Origin: Stomorhina lunata
Taxonomy: Eukaryota; Arthropoda; Insecta; Diptera; Rhiniidae
NCBI GenBank assembly: GCA_933228675.1
Contig: OW121741.1
Span: forward strand, 75,258,629-75,322,628
Direction: 5' to 3'
DNA length: 64,000 nucleotides
A program made the position numbers and the translations under genes. The notes beneath the pieces are model-generated. The model saw only the letters and a list, made by a program, of their open reading frames with translations. It ran no database searches and was not told the origin of the DNA. Shown piece after piece: positions 1-12,900 of this stretch. How positions within the stretch are numbered: position 1 is the stretch's first letter; every line of letters starts with the position of its first letter.

Positions 1-218
1 TGTATGTTGTAAAAATTGTTTTCTTCTTCAGTTATGTTTGTCTCAACCAGAACGATAAAACGTATTTTGGATAAAATATTGTTAGTTGTTGTTAAAAAGT
101 TTTGAAAATGTTTTCTTAGTGAACGTATGTTCATATATACCAGCGAAAAAGGATAACTTAAATATTTATTATTAATTTGACTAAAAAAGTCGTATTTTAA
201 TGTTTTTATTGTTTCCAT
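1..218 (-). CDS. ORF2 start (AP-type endonuclease) of a non-LTR retrotransposon, partial
   Basis: An uninterrupted minus-strand frame opens with ATG at 218 and runs off the left edge after 72 codons. Visible segments are VYMNIRSLRKHF (about residues 27-38) and VLVETNITEEENNFYNI (about residues 56-72). The pattern N-x-RSLRK, then VLxETN, matches the start of the apurinic/apyrimidinic endonuclease domain of LINE ORF2 proteins, where the Asn and the Glu of ETN are catalytic. Such a protein would nick target DNA and prime reverse transcription. It lies 28 bases after the ORF1 stop, the usual ORF1-ORF2 order. The reverse transcriptase is outside the window, so the clade cannot be fixed. No frameshift or stop is seen in this part. 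Confidence 0.78.
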   Translation of the reverse strand, partial: METIKTLKYDFFSQINNKYLSYPFSLVYMNIRSLRKHFQNFLTTTNNILSKIRFIVLVETNITEEENNFYNI

Positions 219-246
219 TTTTTATAACTTTTACAATTTATTTATC

Positions 247-1275
247 TTAAAAATCATTATTTATTAATTCAATATCGGCTGTGTTGTTAATCATTATTAT
301 TGGGGAATTTTCATTTTTTCGTACACATATCGATCCATTTCTAACCCAGACGAATTTAAAGTTACAGTCTTTAGCTTTAATTTTGGCGGACCATAGCAAA
401 CGACGATTAAAGGCTGTTAACTGATCATTTACGTATATGAATTTGTTATCTGTATTAATATCTGCATTTAATACGCTTCCATCTATTCTGTGCCGCTTAA
501 TTTTCCTCATGAACTCATTTTTCTTAATAAGTGTCGTAAATTCGATGATCGTTTTGTTATCAGCTTTTTGGACACGATAAGCATTGTTGATATCCAGTCG
601 GGTTATCTCAACATCTAATGAGGATGCAATAGTTGTTATGATTTCATTTGCAGTTAAATTCGGATTCATAACATTTTTTATTTCAATATTGTTTTTTAGC
701 AATGATTGATCCATTTTGTGAGCAAACGTATCTATAAGATTGATTTTTTCATCTTGTTTTTTTTCTCTCTCATAGAAATCACTCACTTGTGTTGCTAATG
801 TTGTGATCGATGAAGTCATAGCTTGTATAGCGCTTTGTAACTCAGATATAACATTCGAATTTTGAACATTATTTTCAACAACAGTTTTGTTCAAGGCCTC
901 AATAGACATTTTTATGTCTTTTAATTCCGATTGCACCGATATCAAGTTCGAGTTGATTGCACTTTGCGAAAGAGAATCTTTAAACTTTTTACTTGAGTTT
1001 TCTTTATCATTGTCATCTTGTCTTCCTTTTTTTTGCTGGGATATTTCATCAGACGACGTGGTTGCATTGTTTTTGTTCGATTCAGACACACTTCTTTCCC
1101 TACATCGTTGGCACCTCCATTCTTGTTTTCTTGTGCTGTGCATGCTGTTGTATGTTGGCTCAGTAAGAGGACAGCAAGGGGAGAAGTGGTAATTGGAATT
1201 ACATTTGAAACACTTGACATATTTAGTTGTTATTATGTTCGAATTGCAATCGTTGCATAGGACTTGATTACTCAT
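247..1275 (-). CDS. ORF1 protein of a non-LTR retrotransposon (PHD-like finger, coiled coil, FP-like C-terminal domain)
   Basis: Intact 342-residue frame. Residues 7-58 form a PHD-like zinc finger: C7, C10, C22, C25, H30, C34, C55 and C58, with W53 two residues before the last pair. A polar linker (about 60-105) and a heptad-like region (about 108-185) suggest a coiled coil for multimerisation. From about 195 to the end the sequence resembles the baculovirus FP-type domain found in ORF1 proteins of insect LINEs; conserved-looking stretches are IYVNDQLTAFNRRLLWSAK and FKFVWVRNGSICVRK. The role known for such proteins is binding the element RNA in a ribonucleoprotein; this is inferred here. The ATG follows an (ATA)n-like stretch in the leader. 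It is the only long frame in the window with coherent domain structure, and its intactness suggests a young insertion. Confidence 0.82.
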   Translation of the reverse strand: MSNQVLCNDCNSNIITTKYVKCFKCNSNYHFSPCCPLTEPTYNSMHSTRKQEWRCQRCRERSVSESNKNNATTSSDEISQQKKGRQDDNDKENSSKKFKDSLSQSAINSNLISVQSELKDIKMSIEALNKTVVENNVQNSNVISELQSAIQAMTSSITTLATQVSDFYEREKKQDEKINLIDTFAHKMDQSLLKNNIEIKNVMNPNLTANEIITTIASSLDVEITRLDINNAYRVQKADNKTIIEFTTLIKKNEFMRKIKRHRIDGSVLNADINTDNKFIYVNDQLTAFNRRLLWSAKIKAKDCNFKFVWVRNGSICVRKNENSPIIMINNTADIELINNDF

Positions 1276-1576
1276 TGTTATTATTATTATTTTTTTTTTT
1301 TTTGATTTGCTTATTTTTATATTCTTAATATTTTCAAAATTTTTTGTGTTTTTTAATATGTATATTTATGTTATTTGAGAAATAATTTTTTAGTATTTTT
1401 CTTGAAAACTAACTTTAAATATAATTTTTTAGAATTTTATTTTAGGCAATCTTAAAGGTTTTTTTTTTCACTTTTTATTTAGTTAAATTTTGATAATTTT
1501 AGAAACTCTCTTTTAGTATAAAAACAGTGTTTAATCGGGACGTTGCAAAAAACACGACCGCTCGCAACGAAAGAAG

Positions 1577-2410
1577 TGTAATAATAGGAAATTTTCGAAA
1601 ATTGACTATTTTTAATAGGAAATTTTCGAAAATTGACTATTTTTTTTATAGGAAATTTTCGAAAATTGACTATTTTTTTATAGGAAATTTTCGAAAATTT
1701 ACTATTTTTTTATAGGAAATTTTCGAAAATTTACTATTTTTTTATAGGAAATTTTCGAAAATTTACTATTTTTTTATAGGAAATTTTCGAAAATTTACTA
1801 TTTTTTTATAGGAAATTTTCGAAAATTTACTATTTTTTTATAGGAAATTTTCGAAAGTTAACTGTTTTTTTATAGGAAATTTTCGAAATTTTTTTTTTAT
1901 AGGATATTTTCTAAAATTTACTAATTTTTGAAAGGAAATTTTCGAAAATTAACTATTTTTTTTATAGGAAATTTTCAAAAGTTTACTAGTTTTTTATAGG
2001 AAATTTTCGAATTTTACTATTTATAGAAATTTTTCGAAAATTGACTATATTTGTATAGAACATTTACGAAAATTGAGTACTTTTTTGTAGGAAATTTTCG
2101 AAAATTTACTATTTTTTGATAGATTTTTTTTTTAATTTACTATTTTTATAGGAAAATTTTCGAAAATTTACTATTTTTTATATAAAATTTTCGAAAATTA
2201 ACTTTTTTTATAAGAAATTTTTGAAAACTTGCTATTTTTTAATAGAAAATTTTCAAAAATTTACTATTTTTGAATAGGAATTTTTTATATTTTTAATAGA
2301 AACTTTTCGAAAATTGTCAATTTATGAATAGCAAATTTTCAAAAATGAATTAATTTTTATTAATAGGAAATTTTTAAAGAATTAATATTTTTTATTGGGA
2401 AATTTTAATT
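1577..2410. repeat. 32-bp satellite array with TTCGAA palindrome
   Basis: About 26 units at a 32-bp period (for example TAGGAAATTTTC starts at 1681, 1713 and 1745). Each unit holds the perfect 16-bp palindrome AAATTTTCGAAAATTT, then ACTATTTTTTTATAGG. Units at 1600-1860 are nearly identical. From 1860 to 2410 they decay through substitutions and length changes until the pattern is lost. Uniform centre and decayed edge is the usual result of unequal exchange. Short frames through it are not genes. Confidence 0.93.
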
Positions 2411-3645
2411 TTTTCTATTTAAAAATAATCAATTTCCGAAAATGTCCTATTAAAAATAGATTGCCCTAAAAGTATGCTACACAAAACGTTTCTGAAATAT
2501 CTTGTATTTCGATTGATGCCCTAGATTTTTCAACTGCATTACTTAAACATTTATACCATAATTATCTCAAACTATTAGTAAGACAAAAACAAATCTAAGT
2601 AATACTTTCTTATAGTTAACTATTAACATCGAGGAAATAAAATAACCAAACTACCTAATTTATTTACTCTCTAACTTTAATAATTTCCAGCTTCATCGTA
2701 ACAAGTTTGTCCATTTCAAAAGTCAGCCTGTTCCGACAAAGATAACACGAGTAGATTACAATTCATAGACAGGCAATTTACCAAATGACCAAAAAAAACT
2801 TCCTTCCTGATTTGATTTAACTTCGAGACCAATTGGACGCATAAAGTTTTTCTATTTTTAGGAAAAAAAATAAAATAAATTTTTCTTTATTTCGAGTGTG
2901 ACAAGCGTTTAATGTTTACAAGGGCTTTTCATTTATATTTATTTGCACACTCCTCGCCAAGATACAACAGAACAACAGTCGTTGGCAACATACACGCTCT
3001 TCATAATTTATGTAGTTACAGAATCCTGACCAACGGGAAAGAAATAAGGAAATGTAAAGTATCCTTCTAACAAACACACACATACATACATATAAACATA
3101 TTTTTATGCAGACACTTGTGTTTATTAATGTCTTCTCATAATCATAATAATTTTCGTAATGTTTGTAACATTTATTATTTCCGTCGTCCTTTTTTTTCAT
3201 GGCTACAATAATTTTAAGGAAAAAAGGTTCTTTTTTCCTATATCAGGCATGATATATTCTTGATAATTTCGTTGACATGTTATAATTGCCATAATGTTGG
3301 TGATACAAACTGAAGCTGTTGATGCTTTTGATGCTAAGTCTCATAATGACAATGATGATGCTGATGGAGATGATTACTCTGATGGACAAAGTTAAATTGG
3401 AAGTTGGTTCTATTAAATGTTAATGAATGTAATTGAGAAGCAGACAGATCCAAATATATTATTACCTGACAAAAAAAGGAGATAAAACGAAAATTAAAGG
3501 TCAGGTTTACTTTGGAAAATGTTAATTATATATTATATTTATACATACAAAAAAATTAGGAAAATTGTTTAGTCTAGTCTTAGCTCCACTAATAGCTTCT
3601 GTTATAGCACTAGTCACAGCGTAAGTGAAAGCTATCTAGTAATAG
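2411..3645. other. AT-rich stretch without a gene
   Basis: No coherent frame, RNA gene or long repeat seen. It holds one inverted copy of the recurrent AGCATACTTTTAG motif near 2466-2480 and an irregular GATGAT-rich patch near 3320-3390. Confidence 0.6.
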
Positions 3646-3649
3646 ACCT

Positions 3650-4835
<1,186 letters not shown>

Positions 4836-4837
4836 TT

Positions 4838-5640
4838 CCCTTCACGACCATAGGTGGAAAGGGTATTATAAGTTTGTGCTGATATATGTAACACATAGAA
4901 ATATTTGTCTTAAACCCACCTTTTAGTACACCATAGGTTTAGAATCACTTTCTGAGTCGATTTAGCGATGTCAGTCCGTCTGGCTGGACGGCTGGCTGGA
5001 CCCCCATATAAGCCATGTAATCAAAGTACAGGTCGCAATTCTAGAGATAATTTGATGAAATTTGGTACAGATAATTTTTTTGATAATGGGACCATGGCTA
5101 TTGAAATTCGTCAAAATCGGTCCATTATTTATGGTACCTCCCATAGGTCCCACTTCCCGGAATTGATATTTTTGCCACAAATATCAATATATTTTCATGA
5201 AATTCAAAATAAATACTGCTTATATAAAACAAAATCCCTGTACCAAATTTCGTTGATATCGGTGTACATTTGACCATAGTTCCCATACAAACAATTCTGC
5301 CAAAACTCACAAAATGAGACAAAAATCTCTAAAACGCTCATAAATATGAAGAAAATGAGAATTTTGAGTTTATTTTTTGCATACAAAATTTTTGTAAAAA
5401 CTGTAATCAATTTGCTAAATGCTAAATTTCGAGATAATCGGTCCGCATTTGACCCTAGCTCTCGTATAAATACAAATGAAACAGGAAACAGCTTAAATAT
5501 ATAAGTTTTGGGAAAATATTTGTATGATAGCAAAATTTAGAAAATATCTGTCTTAATACAGGAAAAATAACACCTTTGATCTTAGTGGTGAAGAATATCG
5601 TATGGTCGGGCTTGACCGATTATAGCACTTTCTTACTTGT
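4838..5640 (+). repeat. DR2 dispersed repeat
   Basis: Starts near CCCTTCACGACCATAGGTGG with GGGTATTATAAGTTTGTG and ends with GGGCTTGACCGATTATAGC then ACTTTCTTACTTGTTT. The start recurs as a fragment at 46553-46600. It also carries a GTCCGTCTGGCTGG seed near 4973 and modules such as 'gaccctagctctcgtata'. It has the same general design as DR1 but a different sequence. No protein-coding capacity is seen. Confidence 0.7.
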
Positions 5641-6965
5641 TTGAATTGTTTTTTGGCTCAAATATTGTATTATTATTTTATTTGAAATTTGACAGCTTTT
5701 CCGTCTCATGTCCAGCCATAATAATTTTATTTTATTCATAATATTTCCGCTTGTAAAAGCAAATAATAAAACTAGAATTATATAATTCACACATTCATAT
5801 AAATATTTTCCGTTTCCATAATTTATGACTGCATAAAAATTATCACAGGGCATCCAAGAGTGATGAAAAGCTGCTGATGATAAAGTTCTAGATATCATAT
5901 CTCTCATGTAGTTTTATGCACTTGCATGATTTTTATTAACTTCATAAAGTTTCTAGAAGACTCAACAAAATTCTTAGATTTATTATCTAAAATTTTTATT
6001 GTCATTTGCTACATTTTGCTATTATTAGAAAAATTTCAAAGAAATATTGATTTGTGGCTCTTGGCTTTGAGAAATGATGGGAAAGGGATGCAGTATAAAT
6101 GAGTCTGCCTGTAATATAAGACTTTAATGTTTTTAAGCAACAGCAGAGACCAGCTATGAAATTATATTTTAAGAAATATGAAATTGAATTCCAACCCTCA
6201 AAAATAAGTTTGGGGTTCTCAGAAAACTGTATTTATTTCGTTATTGGGCTTTTGTTTTTATTTTGGCTAAAGTAATAATTAAAATCATAATTTTCAACAT
6301 TTAAGACCTTGTAATTATATTTGACATTGTTCAAACATAATTTGGAAAGTGTCTACTAAAGCCGCCGAGTGTATTCAAATTGAAAATTTAATACATTTCG
6401 CTGTATCTAGTTCGTTTTAGTTATGATATTTTGCCAGTTTTGTTATGAGCTTATTTAACCCTTTAAGGGAAAATCGTATGTTTACTGCTAAAATCTAAAT
6501 GTGACATCAATTCTAAATGTGCATTTTAGATTTGTTTAAAATATTGCATTTAATAAGAGAGATTGTTTTAAAGACATGTTGCATACTTTTAGGAGGTTTT
6601 AGAAAAACAATTATTTGCTTTTACTTATATCTACCATAAAGCTTTTTAGCCCCTTTATGGGTTAATTAATTTCTCTGAATATGATACCACAAAACCTCAT
6701 TAATTTCTTTTTATTATTCTTGTTTAATTTATTTTTTTTGTTTCTGCAACTTTTTGTTCTTTCTTTATGTGGGTGGATATTTTGAACCAAAAAATCGATA
6801 AAATATTCCAAAATATCCCTAATATTATTATGGTTTCGTTTCATTGTTTTAGTTTTAAGTATAAATATTTAAGAATTCAATATATTTGACAGTAATAAAA
6901 AAAATTTGTAAGAGCCCTTAAGTAGGCAATAGTATACTACATCCTATCGAAGACCAAATTTGATT
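5641..6965. other. AT-rich stretch without a gene
   Basis: No supported gene. One copy of the GCATACTTTTAGG motif lies near 6578. Short frames here lack any recognisable domain. The right end runs into the first imperfect unit of array A. Confidence 0.6.
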
Positions 6966-6967
6966 TT

Positions 6968-9900
6968 AAAAGAGTTTTCTAAAGAAAAGTTGATGGTGGG
7001 AAGAGTTTTCTATAGAAAAGTTGATGGTGGGAAGAGTTTTCTATAGAAAAGTTGGTGGTGGGAAGAGTTTTCTATAGAAAAGTTGATGGTGGGAAGAGTT
7101 TTCTATAGAAAAGTTGATGGTGGGAAGAGTTTTCTATAGAAAAGTTGATGGTGGGAAGAGTTTTCTATAGAAAAGTTGATGGTAGGAAGAGTTTTCTATA
7201 GAAAAGTTGATGGTGGGAAGAGTTTTCTATAGAAAAGTTGATGGTGGGAAGAGTTTTCTATAGAAAAGTTGATGGTGGGAAGAGTTTTCTATAGAAAAGT
7301 TGATGGTGGGAAGAGTTTTCTATAGAAAAGTTGATGGTGGGAAGAGTTTTCTATAGAAAAGTTGATGGTGGGAAGAGTTTTCTATAGAAAAGTTGATGGT
7401 GGGAAGAGTTTTCTATAGAAAAGTTGATGGTGGGAAGAGTTTTCTACAGAAAAAATGATGGAAGGAAGAGTTTTCTATAGAAAAGTTGATGGTGGGAAGA
7501 GTTTTCTATAGAAAAGTTGATGGTGGGAAGAGTTTTCTATAGAAAAGTTGATGGTGGGAAGAGTTTTCTATAGAAAAGTTGATGGTAGGAAGAGTTTTCT
7601 ATAGAAAAGTTGATGGTGGGAAGAGCTTTCTAAAGAAAAGTTGATGGTGGGAAGAGTTTTCTATAGAAAAGTTGATGGTGGGAAGAATTTTCTATAGAAA
7701 AGTTGATGGTGGGAAGAGTTTTCTATAGAAAAGTTGATGGTGGGAAGAGTTTTCTATAGAAAAGTTGATGGTGGGAAGAGTTTTCTATAGAAAAGTTGAT
7801 GGTGGGAAGAGTTTTCTATAGAAAAGTTGATGGTGGGAAGAGTTTTCTATAGAAAAGTTGATGGTGGGAAGAGTTTTCTATAGAAAAGTTGATGGTGGGA
7901 AGAGTTTTCTATAGAAAAGTTGATGGTGGGAAGAGTTTTCTATAGAAAAGTTGATGGTGGGAAGAGTTTTCTATAGAAAAGTTGATGGTGGGAAGAGTTT
8001 TCTATAGAAAAGTTGATGGTGGGAAGAGTTTTCTATAGAAAAGTTGATGGTGGGAAGAGTTTTCTATAGAAAAGTTGATGGTGGGAAGAGTTTTCTATAG
8101 AAAAGTTGATGGTGGGAAGAGTTTTCTATAGAAAAGTTGATGGTGGGAAGAGTTTTCTATAGAAAAGTTGATGGTGGGAAGAGTTTTCTATAGAAAAGTT
8201 GATGGTGGGAAGAGTTTTCTATAGAAAAGTTGATGGTGGGAAGAGTTTTCTATAGAAAAGTTGATGGTGGGAAGAGTTTTCTATAGAAAAGTTGATGGTG
8301 GGAAGAATTTTCTATAGAAAAGTTGATGGTGGGAAGAGTTTTCTATAGAAAAGTTGATGGTGGGAAGAGTTTTCTATAGAAAAGTTGATGGTGGGAAGAG
8401 TTTTCTATAGAAAAGTTGATGCTGGGAAGAGTTTTCTATAGAAAAGTTGATGGTGGGAAGAGTTTTCTATAGAAAAGTTGATGGTGGGAAGAGTTTTCTA
8501 TAGAAAAGTTGATGGTGGGAAGAGTTTTCTATAGAAAAGTTGATGGTGGGAAGAGTTTTCTATAGAAAAGTTGATGGTGGGAAGAGTTTTCTATAGAAAA
8601 GTTGATGGTGGGAAGAGTTTTCTGTAGAAAAGTTGATGGTGGGAAGAGTTTTCTATAGAAAAGTTGATGGTGGGAAGAGTTTTCTATAGAAAAGTTGATG
8701 GTGGGAAGAGTTTTTCTATAGAAAAGTTGATGGTGAGAAGAGTTTTGTATAGAAAAGTTGATGGTGGGAAGAGTTTTCTATAGAAAAGTTGATGGTGGGA
8801 AGAGTTTTCTTTAGAAAAGTTGATGGCGGGAAGAGTTTTCTATAGAAAAGTTGATGGTGGGAAGTGTTTTCTATAGAAAAGTTGATGGTGGGAAGAGTTT
8901 TCTATAGAAAAGTTGATGGTGGGAAGAGTTTTCTATAGAAAAGTTGATGGTGGGAAGAGTTTTCTATAGAAAAGTTGATGGTGGGAAGAGTTTTCTATAG
9001 AAAAGTTGATGGTGGGAAGAGTTTTCTGTAGAAAAGTTGATGGTGGGAAGAGTTTTCTATAGAAAAGTTGATGGTGGGAAGAGTTTTCTATAGAAAAGTT
9101 GATGGTGGGAAGAGTTTTCTATAGAAAAGTTGATGGTGGGAAGAGTTTTCTATAGAAAAGTTGATGCTGGGAAGAGTTTTCTATAGAAAAGTTGATGGTG
9201 GGAAGAGTTTTCTATAGAAAATTTGATTATGGGAAGAATTTTCTATAGAAAAGTTGATGGTGGGAAGAGTTTTCTATAGAAAAGTTGATGGTGGGAAGAG
9301 TTTTCTATAGAAAAGTTGATGGTGGGAAGAGTTTTCTATAGAAAAGTTGATGGTGGGAAGAGTTTTCTATAGAATAGTTGATGGTGGGAAGAGTTTTCTG
9401 TAGAAAAGTTGATGGTGGGAAGAGTTTTCTATAGAAAAGTTGATGGTGGGAAGAGTTTTCTATAGAAAAGTTGATGGTGGGAAGAGTTTTCTATAGAAAA
9501 GTTGATGGTGAGAAGAGTTTTGTATAGAAAAGTTGATGGTGGGAAGAGTTTTCTATAGAAAAGTTGATGGTGGGAAGAGTTTTCTTTAGAAAAGTTGATG
9601 GCGGGAAGAGTTTTCTATAGAAAAGTTGATGGTGGGAAGTGTTTTCTATAGAAAAGTTGATGGTGGGAAGAGTTTTCTATAGAAAAGTTGATGGTGGGAA
9701 GAGTTTTCTATAGAAAATAGAAAAGTTGATGGTGGGAAGAGTTTTCTATAGAAAAGTTGATGGTGGAAGAGTTTTCTATAGAAAAGTTGATGGTGGGAAG
9801 AGTTTTCTATAGAAAAGTTGATGGTGGAAGAGTTTTCTATAGAAAAGTTGATGGTGGAAGAGTTTTCTATAGAAAAGTTGATGGTGGGAAGAGTTTTCTA

Positions 9901-12900
9901 TAGAAAAGTTGATGGTGGGAAGAGTTTTCTATAGAAAAGTTGATGGTGGGAAGAGTTTTCTATAGAAAAGTTGATGGTGGGAAGAGTTTTCTATAGAAAA
10001 GTGATGGTGGGAAGAGTTTTCTATAGAAAAGTTGATGGTGGGAAGAGTTTTCTATAGAAAAGTTGATGGTGGGAAGAGTTTTCTATAGAAAAGTTGATGG
10101 TGGGAAGAGTTTTCTATAGAAAAGTTGATGGTGGGAAGAGGTTTCTATAGAAAAGTTGATGGTGGGAAGAGTTTTCTATAGAAAAGTTGATGGTGGGAAG
10201 AGTTTTCTATAGAAAAGTTGATGGTGGGAAGAGTTTTCTACAGAAAAAATGATGGTAGGAAGAGTTTTCTATAGAAAAGTTGATGGTGGGAAGAGTTTTC
10301 TATAGAAAAGTTGATGGTGGGAAGAGTTTTCTATAGAAAAGTTGATGGTGGGAAGAGTTTTCTATAGAAAAGTTGATGGTGGGAAGAGTTTTTCTATAGA
10401 AAAGTTGATGGTGGGAAGAGCTTTCTAAAGAAAAGTTGATGGTGGGAAGAGTTTTCTATAGAAAAGTTGATGGTGGGAAGAATTTTCTATAGAAAAGTTG
10501 ATGGTGGGAAGAGTTTTCTATAGAAAAGTTGATGGTGGGAAGAGTTTTCTATAGAAAAGTTGATGGTGGAAGAGTTTTCTATAGAAAAGTTGATGGTGGG
10601 AAGAGTTTTCTATAGAAAAGTTGATGGTGGGAAGAGTTTTCTATAGAAAAGTTGATGGTGGGAAGAGTTTTCTATAGAAAAGTTGATGGTGGAAGAGTTT
10701 TCTATAGAAAAGTTGATGGTGGGAAGATTTTCTATAGAAAAGTTGATGGTGGGAAGAGTTTTCTATAGAAAAGTTGATGGTGGGAAGAGTTTTCTATAGA
10801 AAAGTTGATGGTGGGAAGAGTTTTCTATAGAAAAGTTGATGCTGGGAAGAGTTTTCTATAGAAAAGTTGATGGTGGGAAGAGTTTTCTATAGAAAAGTTG
10901 ATGGTGGGAAGAGTTTTCTATAGAAAAGTTGATGGTGGGAAGAGTTTTCTATAGAAAAGTTGATGGTGGGAAGAGTTTTCTATAGAAAAGTTGATGGTGG
11001 GAAGAGTTTTCTATAGAAAAGTTGATGGTGGGAAGAGTTTCTATAGAAAAGTTGATGGTGGGAAGAGTTTTCTATAGAAAAGTTGATGGTGGGAAGAGTT
11101 TTCTATAGAAAAGTTGATGGTGGGAAGAGTTTTCTATAGAAAAGTTGATGGTATGAAGAGTTTTCTATAGAAAAGTTGATGGTGGGAAGAGTTTTCTATA
11201 GAAAAGTTGATGGTGGGAAGAGTTTTCTATAGAAAAGTTGATGGTGGGAAGAGTTTTCTATAGAAAAGTTGATGGTGGGAAGAGTTTTCTATAGAAAAGT
11301 TGATGGTGGGAAGAGTTTTCTATAGAAAAGTTGATGGTGGGAAGAGTTTTCTATAGAAAAGTTGATGGTAGGAAGAGTTTTCTATAGAAAAGTTGATGGT
11401 GGGAAGAGTTTTCTATAGAAAAGTTGATGGTGGGAAGAGTTTTCTATAGAAAAGTTGATGGTGGGAAGAGTTTTCTATAGAAAAGTTGATGGTGGGAAGA
11501 GTTTTCTACAGAAAAAATGATGGAAGGAAGAGTTTTCTATAGAAAAGTTGATGGTGGGAAGAGTTTTCTATAGAAAAGTTGATGGTGGGAAGAGTTTTCT
11601 ATAGAAAAGTTGATGGTGGGAAGAGCTTTCTAAAGAAAAGTTGATGGTGGGAAGAGTTTTCTATAGAAAAGTTGATGGTGGGAAGAATTTTCTATAGAAA
11701 AGTTGATGGTGGGAAGAGTTTTCTATAGAAAAGTTGATGGTGGGAAGAGTTTTCTATAGAAAAGTTGATGGTGGGAAGAGTTTTCTATAGAAAAGTTGAT
11801 GGTGGGAAGAGTTTTCTATAGAAAAGTTGATGGTGGGAAGAGTTTTCTATAGAAAAGTTGATGGTGGGAAGAGTTTTCTATAGAAAAGTTGATGGTGGGA
11901 AGAGTTTTCTATAGAAAAGTTGATGGTGGGAAGAGTTTTCTATAGAAAAGTTGATGGTGGGAAGAATTTTCTATAGAAAAGTTGATGGTGGGAAGAGTTT
12001 TCTATAGAAAAGTTGATGGTGGGAAGAGTTTTCTATAGAAAAGTTGATGGTGGGAAGAGTTTTCTATAGAAAAGTTGATGGTGGGAAGAGTTTTCTATAG
12101 AAAAGTTGATGGTGGGAAGAGTTTTCTATAGAAAAGTTGATGGTGGGAAGAGTTTTCTATAGAAAAGTTGATGGTGGGAAGAGTTTTCTATAGAAAAGTT
12201 GATGGTGGGAAGAGTTTTCTATAGAAAAGTTGATGGTGGGAAGAGTTTTCTATAGAAAAGTTGATGGTGGGAAGAGTTTTCTATAGAAAAGTTGATGGTG
12301 GGAAGAGTTTCCTATAGAAAAGTTGATGGTGGGAAGAGTTTTCTATAGAAAAGTTGATGGTGGGAAGAGTTTTCTATAGAAAAGTTGATGGTGGGAAGAG
12401 TTTTCTATAGAAAAGTTGATGGTATGAAGAGTTTTCTATAGAAAAGTTGATGGTGGGAAGAGTTTTCTATAGAAAAGTTGATGGTGGGAAGAGTTTTCTA
12501 TAGAAAAGTTGATGGTGGGAAGAGTTTTCTATAGAAAAGTTGATGGTGGGAAGAGTTTTCTATAGAAAAGTTGATGGTGGGAAGAGTTTTCTATAAGAAG
12601 AGTTTTCTGTAGGAAAGTTTTTTGTAGGAAGGATTTTCTACAGAAAATTTGTCCATAAGATTTGTTCTCAAGAGAACAGTTTTCTATTAGGAAGTGTTTT
12701 CTATAGAAAACTTTTATGTTAAGAAGAGTTTTCTATAGAAAACTTTTCTGTTAAGAAGAGTTTTCTTTTGAAAACTTTTATGTGGGAAGAGTTTTCTTTA
12801 GAAAACTTTTCTGTTTGGAAGAGTTCTCTTTAGAAAACTTTTCTGTTAGGAAGAATTTTCTTTAGAAAACTTTTCTGTTAGGAAGAGTTTTCATTTACAA
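6968..12900 (+). repeat. Satellite array A, 31-bp unit with CTATAG palindrome
   Basis: About 180 head-to-tail units of 31 bp up to about 12600. Each unit is the perfect palindrome TTTTCTATAGAAAA followed by GTTGATGGTGGGAAGAG. Most units are identical. Rare variants (CTACAG with AAATGATGG; GCTTTCTAAAG; GAATTTTC; GTGAGAAG with TTGTATAG; GATGCTGGG; units lacking one G) mark duplicated blocks. From 12600 to 12900 the units decay to a TTCTGTTAGGAAGAG form. No coding frame is maintained. Orientation is given relative to array B, which is the reverse complement. Confidence 0.97.

Larger units (their letters stand above)
1..1580 (-). mobile_element. Non-LTR retrotransposon (Jockey/CR1-like group), 5' part
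   Basis: Contains ORF1 (247-1275) and the start of ORF2 (1-218), both open. The stretch 1276-1580 is the likely 5' untranslated region. Its far end (about 1527-1580) is more GC-rich than its surroundings and directly abuts the first unit of the 32-bp satellite, so the element's 5' end is probably near 1580. The exact end and any target-site duplication cannot be set, because the 3' end is outside the window. The superfamily call rests on the PHD plus FP-type ORF1 and is tentative. Confidence 0.7.

Noticed and set aside
1527..1715. 62-residue frame with repeated IGNFRK words
   Set aside because: It lies across the LINE/satellite junction and reads the 32-bp repeat.
4968..5533. Frames of about 100 residues on both strands in DR2
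   Set aside because: They overlap on both strands within a noncoding dispersed repeat, and no conserved frame is seen.
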